Source: Flaviramulus_B aquimarinus (GTDB taxonomy: Bacteria > Bacteroidota > Bacteroidia > Flavobacteriales > Flavobacteriaceae). Taken from it: a stretch of 64,000 nucleotides of DNA. Positions 7,896 to 17,487 of this stretch are shown here, one piece after another. A program made the translations under genes and the position numbers. The notes under the pieces are model-generated. The model worked only from the letters and a program-made list of their open reading frames with translations. It did not search any database and was not told the DNA's origin. Numbering within the stretch: position 1 is the stretch's first letter; every line of letters begins with the position of its first letter. The DNA lies in NCBI RefSeq assembly GCF_039543205.1, contig NZ_BAABJH010000007.1:186001-250000 (forward strand), written 5' to 3'.

Positions 7896-8963
7896 CTACA
7901 AATTAGTAGAGTCAAAATAATTAACCAATAAGGCCACCACATAGTTATAGCTTTGCATACCCTTATCCTGTTTGTTTGCTTTTAAAAAGTTACTGTAAAA
8001 ACCTTTAAAGAAGGGTTCTGCTGGATTTTGGTGTGCATCCCAAAAGTCTCGGACTTCTTTATAGTTTTTTAGAATTCCTGGATTGACTGTTTCTACTATG
8101 GTTTCATATAAGGCCTCATCGCGTCTGTAAATTTCATTCAAACAGAAACGCAAACTAAAGGTATAGCCTGCGTATTTAAAATACATATTATCATGATTAA
8201 TAGTTGCCATAAAACCAATAAAATTAGCTTCGTTTTCTGCAGCATAGCCAAGTTGATGTGCGATTTCGTGAGCCGATGTTGTTGGAAATTTATAAATAGG
8301 GATTAAACCATCAACTTGAGCTTCGTTGGTAAAAGGGTTTAAATACCCGCTAAAGCCCATATAAGTTAGTGGGTAGCTATATATGGATGTTTTGATACTT
8401 TTTGGGCAGTATTTAAAATGTGGAAAATGGATTTTTAAATTATCATAACCAATTGATGTCATTTTAAAAATCTCATTTTTACTAAAAGGCAAATCTATTT
8501 TAATCGTATCGTTTTTTGATAGTTTAGAATGTAATGTATTTGATTTTTTAATCAACATATTAGTTACTTCTACTAATTGTTCAGTTGTGTATTTACTTTC
8601 AATATTTAAACTTTTATGCAATGGCAAACGATGATAATTCATACCCCAAAATAAGTGAAATGCAAAATAAAAAATCGCCAAGGCAGCAAATACATCAGTC
8701 AGCCAGTTTTTGGTATTTGTTCTAAAGCGTTTTCTATTTAAGTAAAACCATCTTATGGCATAAATTATGGTAAACGTATACACTAAATCACCAAATGAAA
8801 ACGGAAACCATCCTAATATAAATCTAAAAATTTTTGAAATATATTGGTACAAACCATTACTGTAATACTGCTCTATAAATTTAGGAAAATTTGAAAGTAA
8901 CTTCACCAAAAAGTATTGAGGTATTAAGCTTATAGCGATTAGTAATTTTGTGTTCTTCAGCAT
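7896..8963 (-). CDS. DUF3810 membrane protein with HExxH motif
   Basis: The 355-residue protein matches the DUF3810 family. It has three N-terminal hydrophobic segments (about 7-25, 40-70 and 85-105), then a soluble domain with YPLTYMGFSGYLNPFTNEAQV and SAHEIAHQLGYAAENEANF. The latter is a zincin-type HEIAH sequence followed by a glutamate-rich stretch, so a membrane-anchored metallopeptidase is plausible, although the family has no established activity. Other conserved-looking blocks are WGMNYHRLPL and DAHQNPAEPFFKGFYSNFLKA. It begins the minus-strand run with the SpoU and M48 genes and is divergent from pepD. Confidence 0.85.
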   Translation of the reverse strand: MLKNTKLLIAISLIPQYFLVKLLSNFPKFIEQYYSNGLYQYISKIFRFILGWFPFSFGDLVYTFTIIYAIRWFYLNRKRFRTNTKNWLTDVFAALAIFYFAFHLFWGMNYHRLPLHKSLNIESKYTTEQLVEVTNMLIKKSNTLHSKLSKNDTIKIDLPFSKNEIFKMTSIGYDNLKIHFPHFKYCPKSIKTSIYSYPLTYMGFSGYLNPFTNEAQVDGLIPIYKFPTTSAHEIAHQLGYAAENEANFIGFMATINHDNMYFKYAGYTFSLRFCLNEIYRRDEALYETIVETVNPGILKNYKEVRDFWDAHQNPAEPFFKGFYSNFLKANKQDKGMQSYNYVVALLVNYFDSTNL

Positions 8964-9008
8964 ACATCAAAAATAGGAAAATGTTTATTAATCCTATGAA
9001 GTAAAATG

Positions 9009-9016
9009 TATCTTTG
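9009..9016 (+). promoter_or_regulatory. -7 box (TATCTTTG) for the pepD-type gene
   Basis: A perfect TAnnTTTG match ends 22 bases before the ATG at 9039, giving a short leader. It also supports the start at 9039 over an in-frame ATG at 9006, which would lie upstream of the expected transcript start. Confidence 0.55.
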
Positions 9017-9038
9017 TGCTACTATAATTTTTAAGATT

Positions 9039-10499
9039 ATGAGCTCTGAGATAAGACAACTTCAACCCCAACAACTTTGGAATAAATTTGCCGATTTAAA
9101 CGCCGTACCTCGTGCATCAAAAAAAGAAGAGCGTGTTATAGCTTTTATGAAAGGTTTTGGTGAAACTTTAGGTTTAGAAACCATTGAAGATGAAGTTGGA
9201 AATGTGATTATAAAAAAACCAGCAACTACAGGCATGGAAAACAGGACTACTGTGGTTATGCAATCACATTTGGATATGGTACACCAAAAAAATAACGATA
9301 CCGAGTTTGATTTTGAAACCCAAGGTATTGATATGTTTGTAGAAGGCGATTGGGTTCGAGCAAAAGGGACTACGTTAGGTGCTGATAACGGACTGGGTGT
9401 TGCTACTATTATGGCCATTTTAGAAAGCACTGACATTCCGCATCCTCCTATTGAAGCTTTGTTTACTATTGATGAGGAAACAGGTATGACAGGCGCTATG
9501 GGATTAAAAGGAGGGCTATTAAACGGCGAGATTCTTCTAAATTTAGATACTGAAGAAGATGATGAAATAGGTGTTGGTTGTGCAGGCGGTATTGATGTAA
9601 CCGCAACTAGAACTTATGAAGAAGAGGATACCCCCGAATTTAAAATAGGGTTTTTAGTTACTGTTAAAGGTTTGCAAGGCGGACATTCTGGTATGCAAAT
9701 CCATGAAGGTTTAGGGAATGCTAATAAAATTATGAATCGTTTGCTTTTTGATGGTTTTGAGAATTTTGGGCTACGTATTTCTGAAATTAATGGCGGTAGT
9801 TTAAGAAATGCTATTCCACGCGAAAGTAATGCCATTCTGGCTATTGATGCTATTCATGAAGAAGTATTTTTATCGGAAATGAAATTACAAACAGAAACCA
9901 TAAAAGTAGAACTAAAAACTATGGAGCCTGATTTGGAAATTACTATTTCTAAAACTGAAACACCAAAGTCAATTATGGATTTAGGTGTTCAAGAAGGTTT
10001 AACCAGAGCATTGTATGCGGCTTTAAATGGGGTTTACAGAATGAGTGCTGATATTCCTGAATTGGTAGAGACCTCAAACAATATAGCTAGAGTTATAGTT
10101 AAAGAAGGACATATTAAAATAGAGTGCTTAACACGCTCATCGGTAGAGAGTTCTAAAATGGATTTAGCAAATACACTTCGTGCTACTTTTGAACTTACTG
10201 GTTGTGAGGTTAAATTCTCCGGAGATTATCCTGGTTGGGCACCAAATATGGATTCTGATATTTTAAAGGTCATGGCAAAACTTTATGAAGAGTTAAATGG
10301 CCAAAAACCTCATGTAGCTGCCTGTCATGCAGGATTGGAATGTGGTATTCTAGGGACTAATTATCCAGATATGGATATGATTAGTTTTGGTCCTAATATA
10401 AAGGGTGCACACTCACCAGATGAACGTGCGCAAATATCATCTGTTCAAAAGTATTGGAACTTTGTTTTGGAGATTTTAAAGCAGATTCCAGAGCATTAG
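9039..10499 (+). CDS. pepD: aminoacyl-histidine dipeptidase (PepD, M20C)
   Basis: The 486-residue cytosolic metallopeptidase hydrolyses Xaa-His dipeptides such as carnosine and other unspecific dipeptides with two metal ions. M20 landmarks include QSHLDMVHQKN (first metal His), GADNGLGVA (bridging Asp), DEETGMTGAMGL (catalytic Glu and metal Glu), and near the C-terminus GPNIKGAHSPDERAQ (last metal His). The lid or dimerisation domain contains GLQGGHSGMQIHEGLGNAN. The start (MSSEIRQLQPQQLWNKF) follows the family and sits just after a -7 box. It is monocistronic, with about 240 bases before the convergent S41 gene. Confidence 0.92.
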   Translation: MSSEIRQLQPQQLWNKFADLNAVPRASKKEERVIAFMKGFGETLGLETIEDEVGNVIIKKPATTGMENRTTVVMQSHLDMVHQKNNDTEFDFETQGIDMFVEGDWVRAKGTTLGADNGLGVATIMAILESTDIPHPPIEALFTIDEETGMTGAMGLKGGLLNGEILLNLDTEEDDEIGVGCAGGIDVTATRTYEEEDTPEFKIGFLVTVKGLQGGHSGMQIHEGLGNANKIMNRLLFDGFENFGLRISEINGGSLRNAIPRESNAILAIDAIHEEVFLSEMKLQTETIKVELKTMEPDLEITISKTETPKSIMDLGVQEGLTRALYAALNGVYRMSADIPELVETSNNIARVIVKEGHIKIECLTRSSVESSKMDLANTLRATFELTGCEVKFSGDYPGWAPNMDSDILKVMAKLYEELNGQKPHVAACHAGLECGILGTNYPDMDMISFGPNIKGAHSPDERAQISSVQKYWNFVLEILKQIPEH

Positions 10500-10739
10500 A
10501 ACAAGATAAAAATTGCGTTTAATCGATATTATTTGTATTTCAGCTGATTTTTGTATATGTTTGATAAATGATATCATTAAAAACTTTAAAAGCATTATTT
10601 GCGTGAAACATAAAGTAAGCACCCCAAATCGCCTCTAAAAAGAAACATTAAATAATAATGCTTTTGTGTTTTTATTCATTTTAGTTCTAAGGAACCGAAT
10701 CATGACCAAAACCTTGCTATAGGTTATAAGCTAAATTGC

Positions 10740-12995
10740 TTATTGTTCTAAAACAACTTGTATAGCTTTTTCTAAAAACTCATCCTTACCAGATTTTACA
10801 CCTTCAATAGTTTTATTAACATATATATTTGGTAATATGCCAATGGCATGATGTTGAGACCCATCATGTTTTATAACCTTCATGCCTGTCCAATTAACAT
10901 TAAAGTTCCCTAGAAGTTTAAAAGGATTTATATTACCATTTGTTCCAGCTGTGGGTTGTCCGACAATGGTAGCCAGTTTGTAACCTTCAATGAAACTCAT
11001 GTAGCTTTCGGCATAACTTATTGCTCTACTATCTATAATAAACACAATTTTCTTGTCACCTAGGTAGGGCTCTTTAGTCTCGATTTCCCAACCTGTATCT
11101 TCATACCCAACAATTTTATTTTGATTTGGATAGATGATTTTTGGGATTCTTAGCCACGCTTTTGAGGTGTCATTTTCTTTCAACAAATGAGAAATGAAAT
11201 CGTGGTTACTGTTTGGGTAGCCCCTCATATCGCATATAATACCTTTTGATGTTTTTAATTGAGGCATAAGGCTAGTAATGGTGTCCATTTCAATGGTATC
11301 TAGATTGAGATAGAATATATTATTGTCTAATAATTTGTATTTGTTTTTTTGTATGGGTATGCTTACGCTTGTATACGTATAGTTTTTATCGCGTTTTAAG
11401 TTTATAGTTTTACCATTTACTTCTAAAACCAATTTACTGTCTTTTTTACCAAATAGGCTTAAATCTTGTGCTTTAAAATCTAAAGATCCTTTTGTTCCTG
11501 CTGAAATTCTTGAATTAATGTCTTCAAAATAGTTTTTAGGTAATTGCTTATCAATCTTGGTAACGATATCTCCAACTTTAATGTTTAAAGTATCGTTTTT
11601 TACTTCTGTAATGATTAATTTGTCTTCTACCCATTCCCAATTAATAGCTGGTACATAAGGAACAGCATTGCCCATCCAAACACGTACATGTCCGTCTTTT
11701 AAGGGCGCCATAAATTTTTGTAATGTTATTAAGTGGTCGTCAGCAGTTTGGTCACTGAAACTTTGTTTTAAAGCTGTTTCTAATGCTTTGTCCCAATTTG
11801 TTTCCGCTTCTTCAAAATAGGGATAAAAATGTTGAATAACATTATATGTGTTTATAAAATTGCCTATACGCATTGCTAAATTTTCAGGACTGTTGTCTAA
11901 AACTTTTAGACTGTCTTGAAGCGTACTTGCTATCTTGCTTTTAGGAAAAGTGTTTTTATCATCGCCAAATAAGTTTAAGGGTATTTGGCAGTATATTCCT
12001 TTGCCAATTTCTTCTTCTATAAGTTCGCCAAATTTTGGATGTGCTTTGAATATGGCTTCGCCTTTTACTTTTTTAATTGCGCCTTCGTAGCTTATAACAA
12101 GGCAATTTTTACCTTCCATATTTTCAGAGCTTGAAACATTATACGTATAGCCTTTACTTTTGCCTATCCATTCAGACTGTTCTGTTTTTTCTCCAATACT
12201 ACTCGCTTCAAAATCACTATTTTTTATTGGTATTTCTACCCATTCATTATTGTCTTTATAATATAAGTGTACATCATCTAAATATAAGGTCCCTTTGCCA
12301 CTTACATAACTACCAAAAGCTAGCTTTGATCCAAGTGTATCTATTTTTCCGATAATTTCATATGGCTTCCAATCACTACTTTTTATAGGTTTGGCATCCA
12401 TAGTTTCATAGAAACCAAGTGACCTATCCGTGTTTTCAACCCACAAGGATAAGTGCCCAGAAGCATTAGCGTTTTTGTTAAGCTTTACCCAACCTGTATA
12501 TTTAATTTCCTTACCTCTATATTTTTTAGCATTGATTGACATTGAGATGTTCCCGTAATTACTTGACTCATCAATTTCTGAATACCGATTTACTCTAACA
12601 CTACTGTAAACATAATTTTGATATGTCATATCTTTAGAGACACCTTTATGTTGCCAATAGGTTGGTTTAAAGTTCTCTGGGCTTTCTGGTGTTATGGTAT
12701 TTAAATTAAATGCTTGCTTTTCTTCTGAAAACACCACACTTGGTGCAATAGGTTTGAATAAGCTATTTAATGTGTTAATGACTTCGGTTTTGCTTTGGCA
12801 CTTTACAATTTGTTCAGCACCATAAGCGGCAAAGCTATTCCAATCTATTGCAGAAGCTTCATCACTTGGATGAAAATATTTTACATAGCCATAGGCTTTT
12901 GCAAATGTTTTTAGATTATTGATAGTATCTTGCTTTTTTTTACAGGAAATAGTCATTATTAATAATGAGCATACTAAAAAAAATGTTCTTTTCAT
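10740..12995 (-). CDS. S41-family peptidase, lipoprotein
   Basis: The 751-residue protein begins with a lipoprotein signal (MKRTFFLVCSLLIMTISC, Cys18) and is expected outside the cytoplasm. Residues about 130-270 look like a carbohydrate-binding-type beta-sandwich with two half repeats (WVKLNKNANASGHLSLWVE and GTLYLDDVHLYYKD). A PDZ-like segment follows around 470-510 (KVGDIVTKIDKQLPKNYFEDI), then the S41 tail-protease core with KGIICDMRGYPN and the nucleophile region FIIDSRAISYAESYMSF, followed by GQPTAGTNGNINPFKL. This architecture fits Bacteroidota C-terminal processing-like peptidases. Its substrate is unknown. It is convergent to pepD and followed by nothing on its own transcript. Confidence 0.85.
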   Translation of the reverse strand: MKRTFFLVCSLLIMTISCKKKQDTINNLKTFAKAYGYVKYFHPSDEASAIDWNSFAAYGAEQIVKCQSKTEVINTLNSLFKPIAPSVVFSEEKQAFNLNTITPESPENFKPTYWQHKGVSKDMTYQNYVYSSVRVNRYSEIDESSNYGNISMSINAKKYRGKEIKYTGWVKLNKNANASGHLSLWVENTDRSLGFYETMDAKPIKSSDWKPYEIIGKIDTLGSKLAFGSYVSGKGTLYLDDVHLYYKDNNEWVEIPIKNSDFEASSIGEKTEQSEWIGKSKGYTYNVSSSENMEGKNCLVISYEGAIKKVKGEAIFKAHPKFGELIEEEIGKGIYCQIPLNLFGDDKNTFPKSKIASTLQDSLKVLDNSPENLAMRIGNFINTYNVIQHFYPYFEEAETNWDKALETALKQSFSDQTADDHLITLQKFMAPLKDGHVRVWMGNAVPYVPAINWEWVEDKLIITEVKNDTLNIKVGDIVTKIDKQLPKNYFEDINSRISAGTKGSLDFKAQDLSLFGKKDSKLVLEVNGKTINLKRDKNYTYTSVSIPIQKNKYKLLDNNIFYLNLDTIEMDTITSLMPQLKTSKGIICDMRGYPNSNHDFISHLLKENDTSKAWLRIPKIIYPNQNKIVGYEDTGWEIETKEPYLGDKKIVFIIDSRAISYAESYMSFIEGYKLATIVGQPTAGTNGNINPFKLLGNFNVNWTGMKVIKHDGSQHHAIGILPNIYVNKTIEGVKSGKDEFLEKAIQVVLEQ

Positions 12996-13140
12996 AGATT
13001 ATAACTTTGTTGCTAATTTTGTAAAAATGAGTTGTTTTTTACCAAAAACAATATGGTATTGGGGTTTATTTCCGGTGTTAACGAAGTTATCATTTTTTTC
13101 TGACTAAGTCAATTCTATAATTAATGGTGTATTTTAAAGA

Positions 13141-13365
13141 TTAGGGTACAGGGTCATGACCTGATCCGCCCCAAGGATGACAGCTAAAAATGCGTTTTAT
13201 AGCTAACCAACCTCCTTTAAATAACCCATGTTTTTGTAATGCCTCTTTAGAGTAATGTGAGCATGTTGGATTGTATCTACACGTTGCTGGGGTTAATGGC
13301 GATATTAAAGTTTGATATACTTTTATTAGAAGCAAAAATGGAGCTATGAGTAGTTTTTTTAGCAT
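13141..13365 (-). CDS. yidD: membrane protein insertion efficiency factor YidD
   Basis: The 74-residue protein shows the whole YidD signature: an amphipathic N-terminus, LLIKVYQTLISPLTPATCRY, then PTCSHYSKEALQKHGLFKG and RIFSCHPWGGSGHDPVP, with three conserved cysteines. It is a peripheral inner-membrane protein that helps YidC insert membrane proteins. The usual rnpA-yidD-yidC cluster is not preserved here; yidC lies about 31 kb away. It is downstream of cysS on the same strand, with about 100 bases between. Confidence 0.93.
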   Translation of the reverse strand: MLKKLLIAPFLLLIKVYQTLISPLTPATCRYNPTCSHYSKEALQKHGLFKGGWLAIKRIFSCHPWGGSGHDPVP

Positions 13366-13373
13366 TTATTTGT

Positions 13374-13413
13374 CATTTCCTTACCTGTTGGCAAACAGGA
13401 TAAGGCTTGTTAT
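13374..13413. repeat. REP-like palindrome between cysS and yidD
   Basis: The interval starts with TGTCATTTCC and contains CCTTACCTGTT and AAACAGGATAAGG as imperfect inverted arms around a short loop. A TGTCATT-started palindrome also lies between pyrG and yidC (44941-44971). This matches the style of short dispersed palindromic repeats in Flavobacteriaceae intergenic DNA. It may also serve as a weak terminator for cysS. Confidence 0.35.
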
Positions 13414-13466
13414 TTTGAGTCTGAATTGTAATAGATTCTGTATCAATCGAATAATGACAGAGCGAT

Positions 13467-14948
13467 CTAATTTGTAGAGAACGTTGTGCCGTCCTTACCA
13501 TCTTTAAGTTGAATACCAACTTCTGCCAATTCATCACGAATTTTATCAGATAAAGTAAAATCTTTATTTGCTCTAGCCTCTTGTCTCAATCGAATTAAAA
13601 CATCAACAGCACCTGAAAGCTTATCGGTTCCAGAATCACTTTTTACAGTGTTTTTAAGACCTAAAATATCATAAACAAAAATGTTTATGGTTTCTTTTAA
13701 TGTATTTAAATCTTCAGTGGACAAGGTTTCTGAACCTTCCTTAACTTGATTAATATATTTTGCAGCTTCAAATAAATGAGCGATTAAGATTGGGGAATTA
13801 AAATCATCGTTCATAGCATCATAACATTTCTGTTTCCATGCCGTGATGTCAATCGATGATGCAGTTGAAGCTTTTAAATCGTCTAAAAGGTTAACAGCAT
13901 CTATTAATCTGTAAAACCCTTTTTCGCTTGCTAATAATCCATCGTCAGTTAAATCTAAAATACTTCTGTAAGATGATTGTGCATTAAAAAACCGAATGAC
14001 ACTTGGGCCATAAGCTTTACTAAAGAACGAATTGTTTCCAGATAGTAATTCATCTGGATTAACTGTATTGCCTGTTGTTTTAGACATACGCTGCCCATTC
14101 AGTTCCAACATATTGGCATGCATCCAATAGTTGACAGGGCTTTTTCCTATAGCAGCTTCATTTTGAGCAATTTCACATTCGTGATGTGGAAATTTTAAAT
14201 CCATACCACCACCGTGAATATCAAATTGTTCGCCTAAATATTTAGTACTCATAGCTGTACACTCTAAATGCCAGCCAGGAAAACCATCACTCCAAGGCGA
14301 AGGCCAGCGCATAATGTGCTGAGGTTCTGCTTTTTTCCAAAGGGCAAAATCCTGTGGATTTTTTTTATCACTTTGTCCGTCTAGTGTTCTTGTATTATGT
14401 ATTAAATCTTCAAGTTTGCGCTTGCTTAATTTACCGTATTCGTTTGTTTCATTAAACTTATGGACATCAAAATATACAGAGCCATTAACTTCATAAGCAA
14501 AACCATTTTCAATAATTTTACTAATTAATTCTATTTGTTCTATGATATGTCCAGTCGCAGTAGGCTCTATACTTGGAGGTAAAAAATTTAATGTGTTTAA
14601 TATATTGTGAAAATCAACTGTATAACGCTGAACCACTTCCATGGGTTCAATTTGCTCTAAACGTGCTTTCTTAGTGATTTTATCTTCACCAACATCGGCG
14701 TCATTTTCTAAATGACCAGCATCAGTAATGTTACGAACATAACGCACTTTATAACCTAAGTGCTTAAGGTACCTGAAAATCATATCAAAAGACATGAAGG
14801 TTCTAACATTACCTAAATGAACATTACTGTAAACCGTAGGTCCACAAACATACATACCAATATGACCTTCGTTAATAGGTTTGAAAGTTTCTTTTTTTCC
14901 AGTTAGTGAATTGTATATTTTAATTGGATTGGATTGGTATAACTGCAT
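13467..14948 (-). CDS. cysS: cysteine--tRNA ligase
   Basis: The 493-residue class I aminoacyl-tRNA synthetase charges tRNA-Cys. The N-terminus has the zinc cysteine and HIGH-type signature in YVCGPTVYSNVHLGNVRTF (Cys31; here HLGN), the middle has GWHLECTAMS and HHECEIAQNEA (zinc and adenylate site), and RMSKTTGN is the KMSKS loop. The C-terminal DALR-like helical domain includes DDGLLASEKGFYRL and the short basic-acidic tail LRQEARANKDFTLSDKIRDEL. The length is normal. folE starts 39 bases upstream on the same strand, suggesting a folE-cysS transcript. Confidence 0.97.
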   Translation of the reverse strand: MQLYQSNPIKIYNSLTGKKETFKPINEGHIGMYVCGPTVYSNVHLGNVRTFMSFDMIFRYLKHLGYKVRYVRNITDAGHLENDADVGEDKITKKARLEQIEPMEVVQRYTVDFHNILNTLNFLPPSIEPTATGHIIEQIELISKIIENGFAYEVNGSVYFDVHKFNETNEYGKLSKRKLEDLIHNTRTLDGQSDKKNPQDFALWKKAEPQHIMRWPSPWSDGFPGWHLECTAMSTKYLGEQFDIHGGGMDLKFPHHECEIAQNEAAIGKSPVNYWMHANMLELNGQRMSKTTGNTVNPDELLSGNNSFFSKAYGPSVIRFFNAQSSYRSILDLTDDGLLASEKGFYRLIDAVNLLDDLKASTASSIDITAWKQKCYDAMNDDFNSPILIAHLFEAAKYINQVKEGSETLSTEDLNTLKETINIFVYDILGLKNTVKSDSGTDKLSGAVDVLIRLRQEARANKDFTLSDKIRDELAEVGIQLKDGKDGTTFSTN

Positions 14949-14986
14949 TTTGATTTGTTGATGAGTTATTAAAAAGGCGGTTTATT

Positions 14987-15664
14987 TTAAAACTTTGTAT
15001 CTAATTTTATATAATCAAGAAACTCGCGACGAGTAGCCATATCTTTAAATTTACCTCCAAATTCAGAAGTAACCGTGCTGCTTTCTATATCTCTTATCCC
15101 TCTTGAATTAACGCAAAGATGCTTGGCATCAATAACACAAGCTACATCTTTTGTACCTAAAACATCTTGAAGTTCTCTAACCACTTGAATGGTTAAACGT
15201 TCTTGTACTTGTGGACGTTTTGCAAAATAATCAACAATACGATTCATTTTAGATAAGCCTACTACGGTTCCATTAGAAATATAAGCAATATGAGCACGTC
15301 CTACTATGGGTAATAAATGATGCTCGCAAGTTGAATACACCGTAATGTTCTTTTCAACCAACATTTCGCCGTACTTATATTTGTTTTCAAATGTTGAAGC
15401 ACTTGGTTTTTTATCAGGGTCTAAGCCTCCAAAAATTTCATTAACAAACATTTTAGCGACACGGTTTGGGGTGCCGTTTAAACTATCATCAGTTAAATCT
15501 AAACCTAAGGTTTCCATGATGTGACGTACATCATCTTTTATAATGTCTATTTTTTCCTCGCTATTTAATTTAAAAGCATCATTTCGCATTGGTGTATTTT
15601 CAGATGTACCAATATGTTCGTTTCCTAATGCATCAAAATCTTCTATATTACTGTCAAACGCCAT
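14987..15664 (-). CDS. folE: GTP cyclohydrolase I
   Basis: The 225-residue enzyme converts GTP to 7,8-dihydroneopterin triphosphate, the first step of tetrahydrofolate synthesis. The zinc and catalytic residues lie in YSTCEHHLLPIVGRAHIAYI and DVACVIDAKHLCVNSRGI, with VVGLSKMNRIVDYFAKRPQVQE and ERLTIQVV between them. The N-terminal extension (about 35 residues) is acidic and variable. It is preceded by a TATCTTTG box at 15690-15697 and followed closely by cysS. Confidence 0.96.
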   Translation of the reverse strand: MAFDSNIEDFDALGNEHIGTSENTPMRNDAFKLNSEEKIDIIKDDVRHIMETLGLDLTDDSLNGTPNRVAKMFVNEIFGGLDPDKKPSASTFENKYKYGEMLVEKNITVYSTCEHHLLPIVGRAHIAYISNGTVVGLSKMNRIVDYFAKRPQVQERLTIQVVRELQDVLGTKDVACVIDAKHLCVNSRGIRDIESSTVTSEFGGKFKDMATRREFLDYIKLDTKF

Positions 15665-15689
15665 GATTTATAAGTCAAATTTTAATTTG

Positions 15690-15697
15690 CAAAGATA
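15690..15697 (-). promoter_or_regulatory. -7 box (TATCTTTG) for folE
   Basis: The minus strand carries a perfect TAnnTTTG box ending about 25 bases upstream of the folE start, which gives a short leader. No clear -33 TTTG is seen at 17-21 bases. Confidence 0.5.
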
Positions 15698-15864
15698 AGC
15701 ATTTCACTTTTTGTTATACTTTTTGTTTGCAAATAATTAATTATTTAAGTTTTTATCGAATCGAGGTTTCGATTGAACCTGCCTGCTTGCCTACAGGATT
15801 TTTATTCTCGCAAAAGCAAGAAAACAATTTAGTCTCATATTTTGTTATGAAATTACACCAAATC

Positions 15865-15901
15865 AAAAAAAGCTCGAACCTTATTAGGTGCAAGCTTTTT
15901 T
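15865..15901. terminator. bidirectional terminator downstream of the FadL-like gene
   Basis: An imperfect hairpin (AGCTCGAACC / GGTGCAAGCT around TTATTA) is flanked by an A-run on the left and a T-run on the right. It lies 18 bases beyond the stop of the minus-strand porin gene. Confidence 0.65.
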
Positions 15902-15918
15902 GTAATGTTTGCTTATGA

Positions 15919-17454
15919 TTAAATATTAAAACTTAAAGATAATGTAATGTTAGAGTTTGTTTGATCTATACTTGCGGTATCGATTAATCCAACATTATAT
16001 AATGGTGTTGCAAAAGAGCGCTCGGATTGATCATAAGTAATATCTAATTTTGTGTTTCCAAAGTTAAAACCTAAACCTAACGAATAACCATTTAAATCGC
16101 TAACGGTAACACCATCTTCATAAGGGCTTTCTTCAAAACGGTAACCACCTCTAAAGCTAAACTGTTTGTGCTTGTATTCGCCACCAATTCGATATGTTGC
16201 CGCATCTGTTAATACATTGCCAATACCTGCATTTAAGTCTGTATAATCAGATTCTGGCTTAAACTTTGTATTGCCATAATTCTTTTTAGAGTAATCAAAA
16301 CTAATCAAGCCTTTTTTTGCAAAAATGTAAGCTAAACTTCCCGTTATTTTTGCTGGAGTTTGGAGTTTATATCGTGGGTAAATGTTTACTACATCTGGGT
16401 TGATGACTTGAGTAGCATTAGTGCCGTTATCGTCTCTTACAGTAGCTAAATATTGAGTTGTCTCTTCTTCTATAGTGTACCAAGTTGGAGAATCATAGGT
16501 TACACCAACTCTAAACTCCGGACTTAATTTCATAATACCACCTAGTTGAAACGAAAATCCAGTACCTGTGGTTGATAGATTGTTTTCGAACTCTACAGCA
16601 CTTACAATAGATCCTGGATTTGAATTATTTTCAAATAAAAGTGTTGAACGTTGATAGTCTATAAAATGTGAATTTAAGTTTATTCCTAAATATAAATTGT
16701 CTTCATATTGCGTAGCCACATTAAAGGTGATTTTTCCATTATATCCTGTAGCTAGATATGAATAATCATGATTGAAGTTCCCAGGAGATATATTTGAGGA
16801 ATAAAGTGTATTGGCATCATCATTTATATCATCTGGTTCAAGAATAAAAGATTCAAAACCTAAAAACGCTTGTTGGTTTCCAAAGCCAAAAACTTCACCG
16901 ATATCTTGATAGGCTTCTGATAAAGATTCACCTGGTAAGGTAGAAATTTCATCTAGCCTTTTTCCATCAGCATAATCATAAAAATAACTAGCTATGGAAT
17001 TGCTGAAATTACCATCATCATTGGTGTTTAACCCAATAGCATTCCAATTATCATCATAATTATTAGTTCTGTCGTAAGCAATAGCTAAGGTGAATTTTTT
17101 CCAAGACGAATTAGTATTACGATTAGCAAACACAAATGCAGCGCCACCTTGATTTATGTCAAAAGTAGATTCACCAGAATTGGTTATACCATTAAAATAC
17201 TGAGTGTTGTTATCAACATCTACATTTGAACCTGTGAAAGATGCATGACTTCTACTAAAAATGGCAGAGCCAGCAGGGTTTGCGCTAACGGCACTCATAT
17301 CACCTCCTAGTGCACCAAAAGCACCACTTAGAGCTCTAAAACGAGCCGTTCCTTGAATTTCACTCTGTGAATATCTTAGTGCATCACTAATATCCTGTGC
17401 ATAAACTGTAGACATAGATAGTAAACCTATGAATAGTACATTTAACTTTTTCAT
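15919..17454 (-). CDS. OmpP1/FadL-family outer-membrane transporter
   Basis: The 511-residue protein has a signal peptide (MKKLNVLFIGLLSMSTVYAQ) and the FadL/TodX N-terminal hatch signature ALRYSQSEIQGTARFRALSGA...FGALGGDMSAVSANPAGSA, followed by alternating amphipathic strands ending in SFNI, as expected of an outer-membrane beta barrel. FadL-type channels take up hydrophobic compounds such as fatty acids. Repeated motifs like KITGSLAYIFAKKGLISFDY and FSFRGGYRFEESPY are the late barrel strands. The upstream gene for the low-complexity lipoprotein ends only 33 bases away on the same strand, so the two are probably an operon with an envelope role. Confidence 0.88.
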   Translation of the reverse strand: MKKLNVLFIGLLSMSTVYAQDISDALRYSQSEIQGTARFRALSGAFGALGGDMSAVSANPAGSAIFSRSHASFTGSNVDVDNNTQYFNGITNSGESTFDINQGGAAFVFANRNTNSSWKKFTLAIAYDRTNNYDDNWNAIGLNTNDDGNFSNSIASYFYDYADGKRLDEISTLPGESLSEAYQDIGEVFGFGNQQAFLGFESFILEPDDINDDANTLYSSNISPGNFNHDYSYLATGYNGKITFNVATQYEDNLYLGINLNSHFIDYQRSTLLFENNSNPGSIVSAVEFENNLSTTGTGFSFQLGGIMKLSPEFRVGVTYDSPTWYTIEEETTQYLATVRDDNGTNATQVINPDVVNIYPRYKLQTPAKITGSLAYIFAKKGLISFDYSKKNYGNTKFKPESDYTDLNAGIGNVLTDAATYRIGGEYKHKQFSFRGGYRFEESPYEDGVTVSDLNGYSLGLGFNFGNTKLDITYDQSERSFATPLYNVGLIDTASIDQTNSNITLSLSFNI

Positions 17455-17487
17455 ATGATATGTTTTTCTCTTTTAATAAAAATAAGA

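Noticed and set aside
15727..15918. 63-codon plus-strand open frame
   Set aside because: It runs through the terminator hairpin of the FadL-like gene and has no protein-like composition or promoter.
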